Shown: positions 1 to 9,999, counted from the stretch's first letter. The stretch is 64,000 nucleotides of DNA from Pseudomonas lutea (GCF_000759445.1 NZ_JRMB01000002.1:744001-808000); one strand, 5' to 3'. The notes: generated by a model from the sequence alone, not told the origin. Numbers and translations: made by a program.

Positions 1-41
1 TCTCCGCCGCCAAGGTTAATGGGAGGGCAGCGCAAGAACAA
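1..41 (-). promoter_or_regulatory. Probable promoter of the RNase P RNA gene (rnpB), with the gene just outside the window
   Basis: On the minus strand a -35-like TTGTTC (36-41) and a -10-like TAACCT (13-18) are separated by 17 bp and followed by a G+C-rich discriminator, as is usual for stable RNA genes. In Pseudomonas, rnpB follows rsmI on the same strand, and the last minus-strand bases (AGA, positions 3-1) fit the start of pseudomonad RNase P RNA as I remember it. Both the promoter and the gene identity are inferences from position and a very short match. Confidence 0.4.
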
Positions 42-89
42 GCATTAATCAGCCTCCAGGCCATTTACCGAGCCGATCGCGACATCTCG

Positions 90-962
90 TCACATGCCTT
101 TCTGTTTATCCAGGGCGACCTGATAGAGAAGGTTTTTGCGTACGCCGGTGATTTCCGCCGCCAGCGCTGCGGCGCGTTTAAGCGGCATTTCTTCGAGCAG
201 CAAGTCGAGCACCCGCCGCGCCTCTGCGCCGATTACATCCTCGCCCTCGGGCTCGCTCCAGCCGGCCACCAGCACCACGCACTCGCCGCGCTGCTGATTA
301 CTGTCGCCTTCTACGAAAGCACGTAGCTCCGACAGCGGCAGCCCTTTGAGGGTTTCGAACGTTTTCGTCAATTCACGCCCAAGCACTGCGGGACGCTCCG
401 GCCCGAAGATTTCTTCCATGTCCTGGAGGCATTCAAGGATGCGATGGGGCGCCTCGTAAAAAATCAGCGTGCGGGGTTCTTCCTTGACGAGCTCCAGACG
501 CGCCTTGCGGCCCACCGACTTGGCCGGCAAAAAACCTTCAAAAATGAAACGGTCCGAGGGCAACCCGGCTGCAGACAGCGCCGCGATCAACGCGCAGGCG
601 CCCGGGACAGGAATGACCTGTATACCCGCAGCACGTGCCTGCCGGACCAGGTGGTAACCGGGGTCGGAGATCAGCGGCGTCCCGGCATCGGAAATCAGCG
701 CCACGTCATCACCGGCCAGCAGACGAGTGATAAACCGGCTGCCCTCCTCGCGCTCGTTATGTTCGTGACAAGCGGCAAGCGGCGTCGGGATGCCGAAGTG
801 CTGCATCAGTCGTAACGAGTGGCGGGTATCTTCGGCGGCGATCAGGGAGACGTCGCGCAGCACCTTCAAGGCGCGCGCACTCATGTCGTCCAGGTTGCCA
901 ATCGGTGTGGCCACCACATAAAGCGCGCCTGTAGTGGAATTCGAAGCACCTGGAGCAGTCAA
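90..962 (-). CDS. rsmI: 16S rRNA 2'-O-ribose C1402 methyltransferase RsmI
   Basis: RsmI methylates the 2'-O of C1402 in the 16S rRNA decoding centre using S-adenosylmethionine. The protein has the tetrapyrrole-methylase fold signature TPIGNLDD near residue 19, AEDTRHS, a glycine-rich ISDAGTPLISDPG loop and the PVPGACALI segment. I chose a TTG start (290 aa) because a GAGG Shine-Dalgarno lies about 10 nt upstream and homologues begin here; an ATG at 995 is in frame but adds residues not usual for the family. It is divergent from lpoA and is followed on its strand by the putative rnpB promoter. Identification is secure; the start is likely but not proven. Confidence 0.93.
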   Translation of the reverse strand: MTAPGASNSTTGALYVVATPIGNLDDMSARALKVLRDVSLIAAEDTRHSLRLMQHFGIPTPLAACHEHNEREEGSRFITRLLAGDDVALISDAGTPLISDPGYHLVRQARAAGIQVIPVPGACALIAALSAAGLPSDRFIFEGFLPAKSVGRKARLELVKEEPRTLIFYEAPHRILECLQDMEEIFGPERPAVLGRELTKTFETLKGLPLSELRAFVEGDSNQQRGECVVLVAGWSEPEGEDVIGAEARRVLDLLLEEMPLKRAAALAAEITGVRKNLLYQVALDKQKGM

Positions 963-1217
963 AGCGCACACCTCATGTTGTGTAAAAGCCCGCATTGTAC
1001 AGGCTGCGGCCGACAAAACAGGAAGCCGCACGCCGTGAGCCGGAAATGCAATGCGAAGCCCAGCACCACGGCAGCGACTCCGCGACAGCTCGACTATCGT
1101 CATCTGACGCACCAGGGAGACGAGCAATATCGCCGCTTTTACGCCTTCAACGTCGCGCCCTGGCCAGTGCTTGGGTACACTTCCACGCTAATTTGCTCGA
1201 GTATCAGGAACATACAC

Positions 1218-3032
1218 ATGATCGCTTGCCTGCGGCTGTTCTCTGCCCTCTGCCTGGCTGCCCTTCTGGCTGCCTGTGCCGGTTCGCCCTCCTCCAGCCT
1301 TGGCGAACTGCCACGCACCCCCGATGCCAGCATCGAACAACTGCTCGAACAAGCTGCCGCGGCGAAATCGCCAGATCAGGCAGCGTTGCTGAAACTGACG
1401 GCGGCAGATCTTGCAGCCCGTCAGAACAACCCCAGCCGCGCCGCGAGCATTCTCGAACAAGTGCAGATGGACCTGCTCAAAACCGATAAACAAATCTACG
1501 CCAACGTCCTGTCTGCCGAGCTTGCACTGGGTCGCAGCCAGCCCAAAGCCGCGCTGACCGCCCTCAACCACCCAAGCCTCCAACATCTGGGCGAGATGCC
1601 GGTTGACCTGCAAACCCGCGCACACACCGTACGGGCCCGTGCCTTTGAAGCGGACGGCCAGACCCTCGCGGCAGCCAGTGAGCGCGTGTTCATGGGCCCG
1701 CTGCTGCAAGGCGACGCCCTGACCGCCAACAACGATGCTGTCTGGACCCTGGTGGCGGCGCTCCCGCCCGAGCAGCTGCAAAGCGCGGCAAACGATGACA
1801 TGGGTGGCTGGCTGAGTCTGGCACGCGCGGTCAAAGGCGCTGGCACACTGGAACAACAGCAAGCAGCAATCGACAACTGGAAAGCGCAAAACCCGCAACA
1901 CCCGGCAGCGCGTCAGTTACCGACTGCTCTTGCCCAGCTGCGTGAACTGAAAAGCCAGCCGCTGACCAAGATCGCCTTGCTGCTGCCGCAGGACGGGCCT
2001 CTCGCGTCGGTGTCGCGCGCACTGCGAGACGGCTTCATGGCCGCCAACTATCAGGCCCAGCAAGCAGGCGAAAAGCCGCCGGCCATTGAGGTGTTCGACA
2101 GTTCCCGCGTGACGTCGATGGATGCTTTCTACGAGCAAGCCAAAGCCGCTGGCGTGCAACTGGTGGTCGGCCCACTGGAGAAGCCCCTGGTCAAACAACT
2201 GAGTGCTCGCCCCCAGTTGCCGATCACTACCCTGGCACTGAATTACAGTGATTCCGGCGCCCAAGGGCCTGCGGAGCTGTTCCAGTTTGGTCTGGCAGCC
2301 GAAGACGAAGCCCGTGAAGTGGCACGTCGCGCCTGGGCCGATGGCAAGCGCAGTGCGGTTGCCATGGTGCCGAAGGGTGAATGGGGTGACCGTGTGCTGG
2401 AGGCGTTCCGTCAGAGCTGGCAAGCCAAAGGCGGCACCTTGCTGGGTGCTGAACGCATCGATCAACCCGTTGCACTGGCTCAGCAAGTGGCGGATCTGTT
2501 CCAGCTGCGCAACAGCGAAGGCCGCGCCCAACGCGTGCAGAGCGCAACAGGCACGCAAATGGCCGCTCAGCCTTCCCGCCGTCAGGACGTGGATTTCATG
2601 TTCCTCGCCGCCACGCCGCAGCAGGCCCAGCAGATCAAGCCGACCATGGTGTTCCAGTACGCAGGTGACGTGCCGGTCTATGCCACTTCGCACCTGTTCA
2701 CCAACAGCGGCGATCCGGCGATGTACAACGACCTCAATGGCGTGCGCTTCTGCGAGACCCCATGGCTGCTCAACGCCAATGACCCGCTGCGCCAGCAAGT
2801 CACGGCTCAGTGGCCGCAAGCCGCCGGCAGCCTCGGGCGCCTGTACGCCATGGGCATCGACGCCTATCGCCTGGCACCACGCCTGACGCAACTGAAGACT
2901 CTGCCCGACAGCCGCATCGATGGCTTGTCCGGCAGCCTGGCAATTGGTCAGGGTCAGCGCATCGAGCGTCAACTGCCCTGGGCAGAGTTCGTGGACGGCA
3001 AGGTGCAACGCCTGCCGGACACCGCGCCTTGA
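1218..3032 (+). CDS. lpoA: Penicillin-binding protein activator, outer-membrane lipoprotein LpoA (YraM)
   Basis: This is a 604-aa lipoprotein with signal sequence and lipobox ending LLAA-Cys20. An N-terminal TPR-like helical region (about residues 30-250) is followed by a periplasmic-binding-protein-like domain starting at KIALLLPQDGPLASVSRALRDG. LpoA reaches from the outer membrane to activate the class A penicillin-binding protein PBP1a; that role is known from E. coli. The reading frame is open much further upstream, but the ATG at 1218 is the one followed by a signal peptide. Its TGA overlaps the TTG start of yraN, so the two are translationally coupled. Confidence 0.92.
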   Translation: MIACLRLFSALCLAALLAACAGSPSSSLGELPRTPDASIEQLLEQAAAAKSPDQAALLKLTAADLAARQNNPSRAASILEQVQMDLLKTDKQIYANVLSAELALGRSQPKAALTALNHPSLQHLGEMPVDLQTRAHTVRARAFEADGQTLAAASERVFMGPLLQGDALTANNDAVWTLVAALPPEQLQSAANDDMGGWLSLARAVKGAGTLEQQQAAIDNWKAQNPQHPAARQLPTALAQLRELKSQPLTKIALLLPQDGPLASVSRALRDGFMAANYQAQQAGEKPPAIEVFDSSRVTSMDAFYEQAKAAGVQLVVGPLEKPLVKQLSARPQLPITTLALNYSDSGAQGPAELFQFGLAAEDEAREVARRAWADGKRSAVAMVPKGEWGDRVLEAFRQSWQAKGGTLLGAERIDQPVALAQQVADLFQLRNSEGRAQRVQSATGTQMAAQPSRRQDVDFMFLAATPQQAQQIKPTMVFQYAGDVPVYATSHLFTNSGDPAMYNDLNGVRFCETPWLLNANDPLRQQVTAQWPQAAGSLGRLYAMGIDAYRLAPRLTQLKTLPDSRIDGLSGSLAIGQGQRIERQLPWAEFVDGKVQRLPDTAP

Positions 3033-3403
3033 CCACAGGCAATACCCGTCAAACCGCAGGGCGCGAGGCAGAAGCCTGCGCCCTGCGCCATCTGCAAGCG
3101 CATGGATTACAACTGATTGCGCGCAACTGGTTATGCAAACGCGGCGAGCTTGATCTGGTCATGCTCGACGGCGATACAGTAGTATTCGTCGAAGTTCGGT
3201 ATCGTCGTCACGCAGGTTGGGGTGGCGCACTGGAAAGCGTCGATTTTCGCAAGCAGGCAAAGCTCTCGCTGGCGGCTCAGTCCTTTCTTCAAAGCGAGTC
3301 ATGCTGGGCGGATTCGCCGTGTCGCTTCGACGTCGTGGCGATCAATGGAGACCCGGGTACATCGCCTGCGCTGAACTGGCTGACCAACGCTTTCGACTGC
3401 TGA
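3029..3403 (+). CDS. yraN: YraN family (UPF0102) endonuclease-like protein
   Basis: A 124-aa protein with the nuclease-like core of the UPF0102 family: GRxAE near the N terminus, then RNWLCKRGELDLVMLDGDTVVFVEVRYR, which contains the D-(E/V)xR-type acidic pattern. Exact function is unknown; the family resembles Holliday-junction resolvases and sits beside lpoA in many proteobacteria. The start is a TTG that overlaps the lpoA stop (TTGA), and no in-frame ATG is present before the conserved core. Two further basic/tryptophan motifs (RRHAGWGGALESVD) match pseudomonad relatives. The family assignment is firm; biochemical activity is not established. Confidence 0.85.
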   Translation: MTTGNTRQTAGREAEACALRHLQAHGLQLIARNWLCKRGELDLVMLDGDTVVFVEVRYRRHAGWGGALESVDFRKQAKLSLAAQSFLQSESCWADSPCRFDVVAINGDPGTSPALNWLTNAFDC

Positions 3404-3587
3404 AACTGCGATACCCCGTGAGACGCGCTGCGCAACAGCCGCTTTCCCGGCTAAAGCCGATCCTGCCGAAAAAACGAACACACTGGCTCTTTTGCTCTTT
3501 GCTTTGCGGGCTGCACAGTTTTGTGCCGGGACGCCGATGATCCATCGGAGGCCGCCCGACCAGCCGCCCTTATTAAGGTTTTCATAG

Positions 3588-4756
<1,169 letters not shown>

Positions 4757-4781
4757 CGTGCTCCTGCCACTCGACAGGCAC

Positions 4782-4812
4782 AAAAAAGGCGATCCTTCGG
4801 GATCGCCTTTTT
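4782..4812. terminator. Bidirectional intrinsic terminator between the BON lipoprotein gene and sspB
   Basis: An 8-bp perfect stem (4788-4795 with 4800-4807) closes a TTCG tetraloop. It is flanked by an A-run on the left and a T-run on the right, so it can end both converging transcripts. Confidence 0.93.
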
Positions 4813-4830
4813 CGTTGTTGCGCACGCGGA

Positions 4831-5244
4831 TTACTTCACCACTTTCAGACTCGGCCGGCCAGTCGGGCGTGGCGGCTCATCGTCCGGTGGCGGCATGTCA
4901 TCGTCGACTTCGAGGTCTTCGTCCTCGCCCACGACGGGTTCCAGATCGAAGACCATGCCCTGGCCGTTCTCGCGGGCATAGATGCCCATGATCGCCGCAA
5001 TCGGCACAAACAGGCTGTGTGGAACGCCACCAAAGCGGCCTTCAAAACTCACCGCTTCGTTGTCCATGTGCAAATGGCGAACGGCGCTCGGTGAAATGTT
5101 CAAAACGATTTGCCCGTCATTGGCAAAACCTTGCGGGACTTGCACCGCCGGGTACTCGGCATTGACGAGAACGTGCGGCGTGCAATCGTTATCCACGATC
5201 CACTCATACAACGCGCGGATCAGATAAGGGCGACTGGAGTTCAT
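4831..5244 (-). CDS. sspB: Stringent starvation protein B, ClpXP adaptor SspB
   Basis: SspB tethers ssrA-tagged and other substrates to ClpXP. The 137-aa protein shows the conserved N-terminal dimer domain starting SSRPYLIRALYEWIVDN, the TPHVLV and VLNISPSAVRHL strands, and an acidic disordered linker ending in the short C-terminal ClpX-binding tail RPSLKVVK. The ATG at 5244 is preceded by TTAGGAG at about 8 nt; the TTG codon just before it is unlikely to be used. It follows sspA after 18 nt in one operon. Confidence 0.95.
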   Translation of the reverse strand: MNSSRPYLIRALYEWIVDNDCTPHVLVNAEYPAVQVPQGFANDGQIVLNISPSAVRHLHMDNEAVSFEGRFGGVPHSLFVPIAAIMGIYARENGQGMVFDLEPVVGEDEDLEVDDDMPPPDDEPPRPTGRPSLKVVK

Positions 5245-5262
5245 CAAACGGCTCCTAAGGCC

Positions 5263-5880
5263 TTAGCGCATGTCACGTTCGACACCAGACAGACTTGCCT
5301 GAAATGCCTCACGCGCAAACTGGCGCTCCATATAATCAAGCAGCGGCTTGGCGGGCCGCGGCAATTCAATACCCAAAATCGGCAGGCGCCAGAGTATGGG
5401 CAATAGACAGCAGTCGACCAGACTTTGCTCGTCGCTCAGGAAAAAAGGCTTATCCGCGAACAACGGCGACACGCCGGTCAGGCTTTCGCGCAATTCCTTG
5501 CGCGCCTGAACGCGAGCAGCTTCTTTGCTGCGCGGGTCCAGAATCAGGTCCACCAGACCGCACCAGTCGCGCTGGATCCGGTGGATCAGCAAACGGCTAT
5601 TGGCACGCGCCACCGGATAAACCGGCAGCAGCGGCGGATGGGGATAACGCTCATCCAGGTATTCCATCACCACCGTCGACTCGTACAACGCCAGGTCACG
5701 ATCGACCAGGGTAGGCACGCTGCCGTACGGATTCACCTCGATCAACTTGGGCGGATGACGGCCCTCGACAACTTCGATGATCTCGGCGCTGACACCTTTC
5801 TCGGCGAGCACAATGCGCACGCGATGGGAATAGTGGTCGGCGGGGTCGGAGTAACAGGCCAACCGATTGGTCACGCCCAT
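5263..5880 (-). CDS. sspA: Stringent starvation protein A, SspA (GST-like RNA polymerase-associated protein)
   Basis: This 205-aa glutathione-S-transferase-fold protein binds RNA polymerase and modulates stress and virulence genes in other bacteria. The N-terminal thioredoxin-like domain (about 1-85) contains [14 protein letters not shown] and [14 protein letters not shown]; the C-terminal helical domain carries [11 protein letters not shown] near-consensus AGGAGG precedes the ATG by 6 nt. Upstream is a 225-bp gap to petC holding a promoter-like -10 and a short leader reading frame that overlaps this start codon. It is cotranscribed with sspB. Confidence 0.94.
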   Translation of the reverse strand: MGVTNRLACYSDPADHYSHRVRIVLAEKGVSAEIIEVVEGRHPPKLIEVNPYGSVPTLVDRDLALYESTVVMEYLDERYPHPPLLPVYPVARANSRLLIHRIQRDWCGLVDLILDPRSKEAARVQARKELRESLTGVSPLFADKPFFLSDEQSLVDCCLLPILWRLPILGIELPRPAKPLLDYMERQFAREAFQASLSGVERDMR

Positions 5881-5996
5881 GGCGGTCCTCCTCGCTTGTA
5901 GATATTCAAAAAGCAGAAATACGGATGCGCCACGACGGCGCCTTCGGCGATGTCCGCGATGATCGGGTGTTCAACGCGGGCGACAAGATAGCTCAT
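5871..5996 (-). CDS. Possible 41-codon leader peptide overlapping the sspA start
   Basis: An ATG at 5996 opens a 41-codon frame that begins [19 protein letters not shown], runs through the sspA Shine-Dalgarno and stops 10 nt inside sspA in a different frame. Its first two dozen codons have mostly G or C in third position, like real genes here. The ribosome binding site is poor (GAG about 6 nt upstream). If translated, it would couple or compete with sspA initiation. I do not recognise the peptide, so this is a weak call from codon composition and overlap geometry. Confidence 0.3.
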   Translation of the reverse strand: MSYLVARVEHPIIADIAEGAVVAHPYFCFLNIYKRGGPPWA

Positions 5997-6031
5997 TTAC
6001 TCAAGGTAGATCCTGCAATCTTCAGCCCGCC

Positions 6032-6060
6032 ATCATACCTGCTCCGCGCCTGTTACTCGA
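6032..6060 (-). promoter_or_regulatory. Candidate sspA promoter
   Basis: On the minus strand a TATGAT -10 (6032-6037) has a weak -35 (TTCGAG-like, about 18 bp upstream). It would give an sspA leader of about 150 nt. The -10 is good and the -35 poor. Confidence 0.35.
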
Positions 6061-6105
6061 AACGGTCTGGTCAGCACCGCCAGGACCAGCGATTCAGACA
6101 GCGCC

Positions 6106-6885
6106 TCAGTTCACGTCCTTCCAGTATTCGCGCTTGAGCAAGTAGGCAAGGATGAGCAGCACAGCGAGGTACATCAGCACATAAATACCGATGCGCTGAA
6201 GCTGCAGCGCGGCGGGGTCAGCCGAATAAGCGAGAAAGGAGACCAGATTTCTCAGCTTCTCGTTGAATTGCGCCTCGGTCAGAGAACCGGTGTTGGGTAC
6301 TACGACGAGTTGATCGCACGTGTGAGCGTTCAGGCCCGGGACGGCAGGCGTCTCGCATGGTGTGTTGCCTTCCTCGACGGGTCCTGCCTGCGTGCAGTCA
6401 AGCCTCTGACGGCCCTGTAACCCTTCCAGCACGTTGGGCATGCCCGTGTTGGGGAAGACGGTGTTGTTGACGCCCCACGGCCGCGTGGGGTCCTCGTAGA
6501 ACGAGCGGAGGTAGGCATACAGCCAGTCAGTGCCGCGCACTTGCGCGACGAGGGTCAGATCGGGCGGTGGTGTGCCGAACCAGGCTTTTGCATCCGCAGG
6601 CTGCATGCCGATGTCCATGTGATCGCCAATCCTGGCCCCGGTGAACACCAACTCCTTCATCATCACGGCGTGAGGGATGCCGAGGTCATCCGCGACCCGC
6701 TCGTAGCGCTGGAATTTTGCGCTGTGACATCCCATGCAGTAATTGATGAATGTGCGTGCACCGTCCTGCAGCGCTGCCTTGTCGGAAACGTCGACATCGA
6801 CGCGCTCCAGTGCGGTGTCGTGGCCGGCGGCGAACGCCCACGCCGGCAGCAGGCTGATCAGCAGTATTGCCAGCAATGCCCTCAT
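6106..6885 (-). CDS. petC: Ubiquinol-cytochrome c reductase, cytochrome c1 subunit
   Basis: Cytochrome c1 of respiratory complex III passes electrons from the Rieske protein to soluble cytochrome c. The 259-aa precursor has a cleavable signal (MRALLAILLISLLPAWAFA), a single haem c site with Cys50, Cys53 and His54 (CMGCH), and a C-terminal membrane anchor (about residues 232-252). The reading frame is open upstream, but the ATG at 6885 overlaps the petB stop as ATGA, the standard arrangement. It is the last gene of petABC. Confidence 0.96.
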   Translation of the reverse strand: MRALLAILLISLLPAWAFAAGHDTALERVDVDVSDKAALQDGARTFINYCMGCHSAKFQRYERVADDLGIPHAVMMKELVFTGARIGDHMDIGMQPADAKAWFGTPPPDLTLVAQVRGTDWLYAYLRSFYEDPTRPWGVNNTVFPNTGMPNVLEGLQGRQRLDCTQAGPVEEGNTPCETPAVPGLNAHTCDQLVVVPNTGSLTEAQFNEKLRNLVSFLAYSADPAALQLQRIGIYVLMYLAVLLILAYLLKREYWKDVN

Positions 6886-8096
6886 CGGCCTGTCACTCTG
6901 TCCGGCACCGGCTTGGTCCGCTCGATCCGTGTATAGAACGGCATCAGGATGAAACAGGCGAAATACAGAGCTGTGCAGAGCTGCGCCAGCACGGTACGAG
7001 CCGGAGTGGGCGGCACAATCCCCAGCACGCCCAATGTCAGGAACGACAGGCAGAACACCAGCAGCCCGACCCGACTCATCCAGCCCTTGTAGCGCATTGA
7101 TTTGACCGGGCTGCGGTCGAGCCACGGCAGCACGAAGAGCATGGCGATAGCAGCGCCCATGGCCATGACGCCAAGCAGCTTGTCCGGGACGGCGCGCAAG
7201 ATGGCGTAAAACGGTGTGAAGTACCAGACCGGCGCAATGTGCTCTGGTGTCTTGAGCGCATTGGCCTGCTCGAAGTTGGGCCTCTCCAGGAAATAACCAC
7301 CCATCTGTGGATAGAAAAACACCACTGAACAGAAGATCACCAGAAACACCACGACGCCGAAAATATCCTTGACGGTGTAATAGGGATGAAAGGGAATGCC
7401 GTCCAGCGGCCGACCGTTCTCGTCCTTGCGCAGGTTGATATCAATGCCGTCGGGATTGTTGGAGCCCACTTCATGCAACGCCATTATGTGCAGCACGACG
7501 AGGCCCAGAATCATGATGGGCAGGGCGACCACGTGCAGTGCGAAAAAGCGGTTGAGCGTTATCCCCGAGACCAGATAATCCCCGCGTATCCATTGCGCCA
7601 GATCGTTGCCGATCACGGGAATGGCGCCGGACAGCGAAATGATTACCTGCGCCCCCCAGTAGGACATCTGCCCCCACGGCAGCAGATAGCCCGTGAACGC
7701 TTCGGCCATCAGAGCAAGGTAAATCAACATCCCAAACACCCAGACCAGTTCGCGAGGTTTCTGGTATGAGCCATAGAGCAGGCCGCGGAACATGTGCAGG
7801 TAGATGACGATGAAAAACGCCGACGCGCCGGTTGAATGCAGCAACCGCAGGATCGAGCCGTATCCGACGTCCCGCATGATGTATTCGATCGAAGCAAAAG
7901 CCCCTTCTGCCGTAGGTGTGTAGTTCATGGTCAGCCAGATACCGGTCAAGATCTGGTTGATCAGCACCACCAGCGCCAGCGAGCCGAAGATGTAGAAAAA
8001 GTTTAGGTTCCTGGGCACGTAGTATTGGCTGAGATGCTCCTCCCACAGCGAGGTCACCGGGAGGCGCGCGTTGATCCACTCCATGAGCTTGCTCAT
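6882..8096 (-). CDS. petB: Ubiquinol-cytochrome c reductase, cytochrome b subunit
   Basis: Cytochrome b is the quinone-oxidising and proton-translocating core of complex III. At 404 aa it has the typical pseudomonad length and eight membrane helices. Landmarks are HSTGASAFFIVIYLHMFRGLLYGSY (haem ligands on helix B), GYLLPWGQMSYWGA, NRFFALHVVALP and the Qo-site motif PEHIAPVWYF. The ATG at 8096 shares one base with the petA stop (TGATG). Translation of the open frame further upstream would run through petA and is not credible. Confidence 0.97.
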   Translation of the reverse strand: MSKLMEWINARLPVTSLWEEHLSQYYVPRNLNFFYIFGSLALVVLINQILTGIWLTMNYTPTAEGAFASIEYIMRDVGYGSILRLLHSTGASAFFIVIYLHMFRGLLYGSYQKPRELVWVFGMLIYLALMAEAFTGYLLPWGQMSYWGAQVIISLSGAIPVIGNDLAQWIRGDYLVSGITLNRFFALHVVALPIMILGLVVLHIMALHEVGSNNPDGIDINLRKDENGRPLDGIPFHPYYTVKDIFGVVVFLVIFCSVVFFYPQMGGYFLERPNFEQANALKTPEHIAPVWYFTPFYAILRAVPDKLLGVMAMGAAIAMLFVLPWLDRSPVKSMRYKGWMSRVGLLVFCLSFLTLGVLGIVPPTPARTVLAQLCTALYFACFILMPFYTRIERTKPVPDRVTGR

Positions 8097-8689
8097 CACG
8101 CGTTCTCCTGGTCGATACCAATGACGATGACCGAATCGGACTCGTAGGAATGCGGTGGCACCGGCAGATTCAACGGCGCCGGCTGCGACTTGTAGACTCG
8201 CCCGGCCAAGTCGTAACGCGAGCCATGACACGGACAGAAATAGCCGCCGATCCAATCCTTGCCCAAGTCGACTGGCGCAACGTCGGGGCGAAAGGTGGGC
8301 GAGCATCCCAGGTGGGTGCAGATGCCCACCAGCAGCACGATCTCAGGCCGAATAGAACGCAGCGCCGGATCGACGTAGCCAGGTTGAGCGGAGTCATGAG
8401 ACGCGGGGTCGGCGAGCTCGCCGATGAGTCCGCCGAGACGGGAGAGGATTTCGGGCGTGCGGCGCAGAATGAATACCGGCTGCCCGCGCCATTCAGCAAT
8501 CATCTGCTGCCCGGGCTCAATCTTGCTCACGTTGATTTTGACCGGTGCGCCTGCGGCTCTTGCCTTGGCGCTCGGGAACCAGGAGCCGACGAAAGGCACC
8601 GAAGCGCCCACCACTCCCGCCGCGCCCACTACCGAAGTTGCCCTCACGAGGAAGCGACGCCGGCCTGTGTTGACGCTGTCATGATCCAT
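8096..8689 (-). CDS. petA: Ubiquinol-cytochrome c reductase, Rieske iron-sulfur subunit
   Basis: The Rieske protein carries the 2Fe-2S cluster that takes the first electron from ubiquinol. The 197-aa protein has a twin-arginine-type N terminus (GRRRFLV), a membrane anchor (about residues 15-35) and the two cluster boxes CTHLGC and CPCHGS. The ATG at 8689 has AGAGGA a few bases upstream and gives the family length; another in-frame ATG at 8713 lies before this site. petB follows with a one-base overlap. Confidence 0.96.
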   Translation of the reverse strand: MDHDSVNTGRRRFLVRATSVVGAAGVVGASVPFVGSWFPSAKARAAGAPVKINVSKIEPGQQMIAEWRGQPVFILRRTPEILSRLGGLIGELADPASHDSAQPGYVDPALRSIRPEIVLLVGICTHLGCSPTFRPDVAPVDLGKDWIGGYFCPCHGSRYDLAGRVYKSQPAPLNLPVPPHSYESDSVIVIGIDQENA

Positions 8690-8765
8690 TGCGTCCTCTC
8701 CGGTCGATGTCAAAGGTCTGTCTGGCAGGCGCTCGACGGTGGGTCATCTGGCAGAGGTCTGCCGA

Positions 8766-8794
8766 ATGGTAATGATCGCTGCTTCAAGTCTCAA
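8766..8794 (-). promoter_or_regulatory. Candidate petABC promoter
   Basis: The minus strand shows TTGAGA (8789-8794) and TACCAT (8766-8771) separated by 17 bp, about 80 bp before petA. It was found by eye, with four to five of six matches in each box. Confidence 0.4.
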
Positions 8795-8867
8795 GGTCGA
8801 TGCCTACTCATGCTCAAGATGCTTGCCGGCGTGGCCGGTGAAGGCCTCGAACCATTAATGGACGACC

Positions 8868-8910
8868 ATAAAAAAACGCCCAGCCCCATGAAGGGACTGA
8901 GCGTTCTTTT
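8868..8910 (-). terminator. Intrinsic terminator of the rplM-rpsI operon
   Basis: On the minus strand an imperfect stem starting AACGCTCAGTCCC pairs with GGGGCTGGGCGTT across a five-base loop. It is followed by seven T residues, directly after the rpsI stop. Confidence 0.85.
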
Positions 8911-8924
8911 TGAACGAAAGCGAA

Positions 8925-9317
8925 TTAACGCTTCGAGTACTGCGGACGCTTACGCGCTTTACGCAGACCGACTTTCTTACGTTCAACTTCGCGAGCATCG
9001 CGAGTTACGAAACCTGCTTTGCGCAGAGCGCCGCGCAGGGTTTCGTCGTACTGCATCAGAGCGCGGGTGATACCGTGGCGGATTGCGCCAGCTTGACCAC
9101 TCACACCACCGCCGATGACAGTGACGTAGATGTCGAATTTCTCGACAGTCTGAGTCAGTTCCAGCGGCTGACGAACTACCATGCGGGCAGTTTCGCGACC
9201 GAAGAACGTGTCCAGGGAACGGTTGTTGATGGAGATGTTACCGGTGCCCGGACGCAGGAAAACGCGAGCGGTTGCGGTCTTGCGACGGCCAGTGCCGTAA
9301 TTTTGAGTCGCCGACAT
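8925..9317 (-). CDS. rpsI: 30S ribosomal protein S9
   Basis: uS9 reaches into the P site of the small subunit. The 130-aa protein is full length, with the N-terminal [13 protein letters not shown] motif, the [15 protein letters not shown] turn and the basic C-terminal tail ending RKRPQYSKR that contacts P-site tRNA. It is cotranscribed with rplM, 14 nt downstream of it, and is followed by an intrinsic terminator. Confidence 0.98.
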   Translation of the reverse strand: MSATQNYGTGRRKTATARVFLRPGTGNISINNRSLDTFFGRETARMVVRQPLELTQTVEKFDIYVTVIGGGVSGQAGAIRHGITRALMQYDETLRGALRKAGFVTRDAREVERKKVGLRKARKRPQYSKR

Positions 9318-9331
9318 AATGAACTATTCCG

Positions 9332-9760
9332 TTAAAACTTCAGTTCTTGGGGCTGCTGAGCAGTATGAGGGTGAGCAGCGCCCGCATAGACTTTCAGCTT
9401 ACGATACATGTCGCGACCCAGCGGGTTCTTAGGCAGCATGCCTTTGACCGCGGTCTCGATCACGCGCTCAGGAGCTTTGGCGATCAGCTTTTCAAAGTTG
9501 ATCGACTTGATCCCGCCCGGGAAACCGGAGTGAGAGTAGTAGATCTTGTCGGTGGTCTTGGCACCGGTCACACGGATCTGCTCGGCATTGATGACGACAA
9601 TGTAGTCGCCAGTATCAACGTGCGGAGTGTATTCCGGCTTGTGCTTGCCACGCAGACGGCTCGCGATTTCAGTGGCCAGACGACCCAGGGTCTGACCAGC
9701 AGCGTCGACGACGAACCAGTCGCGCTTTACTGTTTCCGGTTTAGCGGTAAAAGTTTTCAT
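9332..9760 (-). CDS. rplM: 50S ribosomal protein L13
   Basis: uL13 is an early-assembly protein of the large subunit. At 142 aa it is full length, with the signatures [34 protein letters not shown] and [19 protein letters not shown]. It is the first gene of the rplM-rpsI operon and has a strong sigma-70-type promoter about 45 bp upstream of its start. In E. coli, L13 represses its own operon; no obvious leader structure is evident here by eye. Confidence 0.98.
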   Translation of the reverse strand: MKTFTAKPETVKRDWFVVDAAGQTLGRLATEIASRLRGKHKPEYTPHVDTGDYIVVINAEQIRVTGAKTTDKIYYSHSGFPGGIKSINFEKLIAKAPERVIETAVKGMLPKNPLGRDMYRKLKVYAGAAHPHTAQQPQELKF

Positions 9761-9801
9761 TCTTTATAGCCTCAAAGGCCGCCCTGAAAAATAGACGGCG
9801 G

Positions 9802-9830
9802 AGCATACTCATTAGTACGGTCTTTGACAA
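9802..9830 (-). promoter_or_regulatory. rplM-rpsI promoter
   Basis: The minus strand carries TTGTCA (9825-9830) and TATGCT (9802-9807) with an ideal 17-bp spacer, about 45 bp before rplM. Confidence 0.7.
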
Positions 9831-9974
9831 GTCAAAGGCCGCCGGGCACGAACGCTATAGGGGGCTCGGGTCAGCGCGTTCGATCGCAGCGGTTCTTTTG
9901 TTGCAGGGCATCACTCCCGCAACAAAGAGGTGCGGAATTATGCAGATTGCGAAAAAAATTTCAACCTGCTTTTA

Positions 9975-9998
9975 TGGCTCTTTTAAACAGGAGAGCCA
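9975..9998 (+). promoter_or_regulatory. Hairpin that partly encloses the ribosome binding site of the aldo/keto reductase gene
   Basis: TGGCTC (9975-9980) pairs with GAGCCA (9993-9998), and the Shine-Dalgarno AGGAG (9989-9993) sits at the loop/stem border, just before the ATG at 10000. A second hairpin, TTTGTTGC with GCAACAAA, lies upstream at about 9897-9928. Any effect on translation is inferred. Confidence 0.35.
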
Positions 9999-9999
9999 A

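Noticed and set aside
819..1217. N-terminal extension of the lpoA frame
   Set aside because: It overlaps rsmI on the other strand and precedes a perfect lipoprotein signal starting at 1218.
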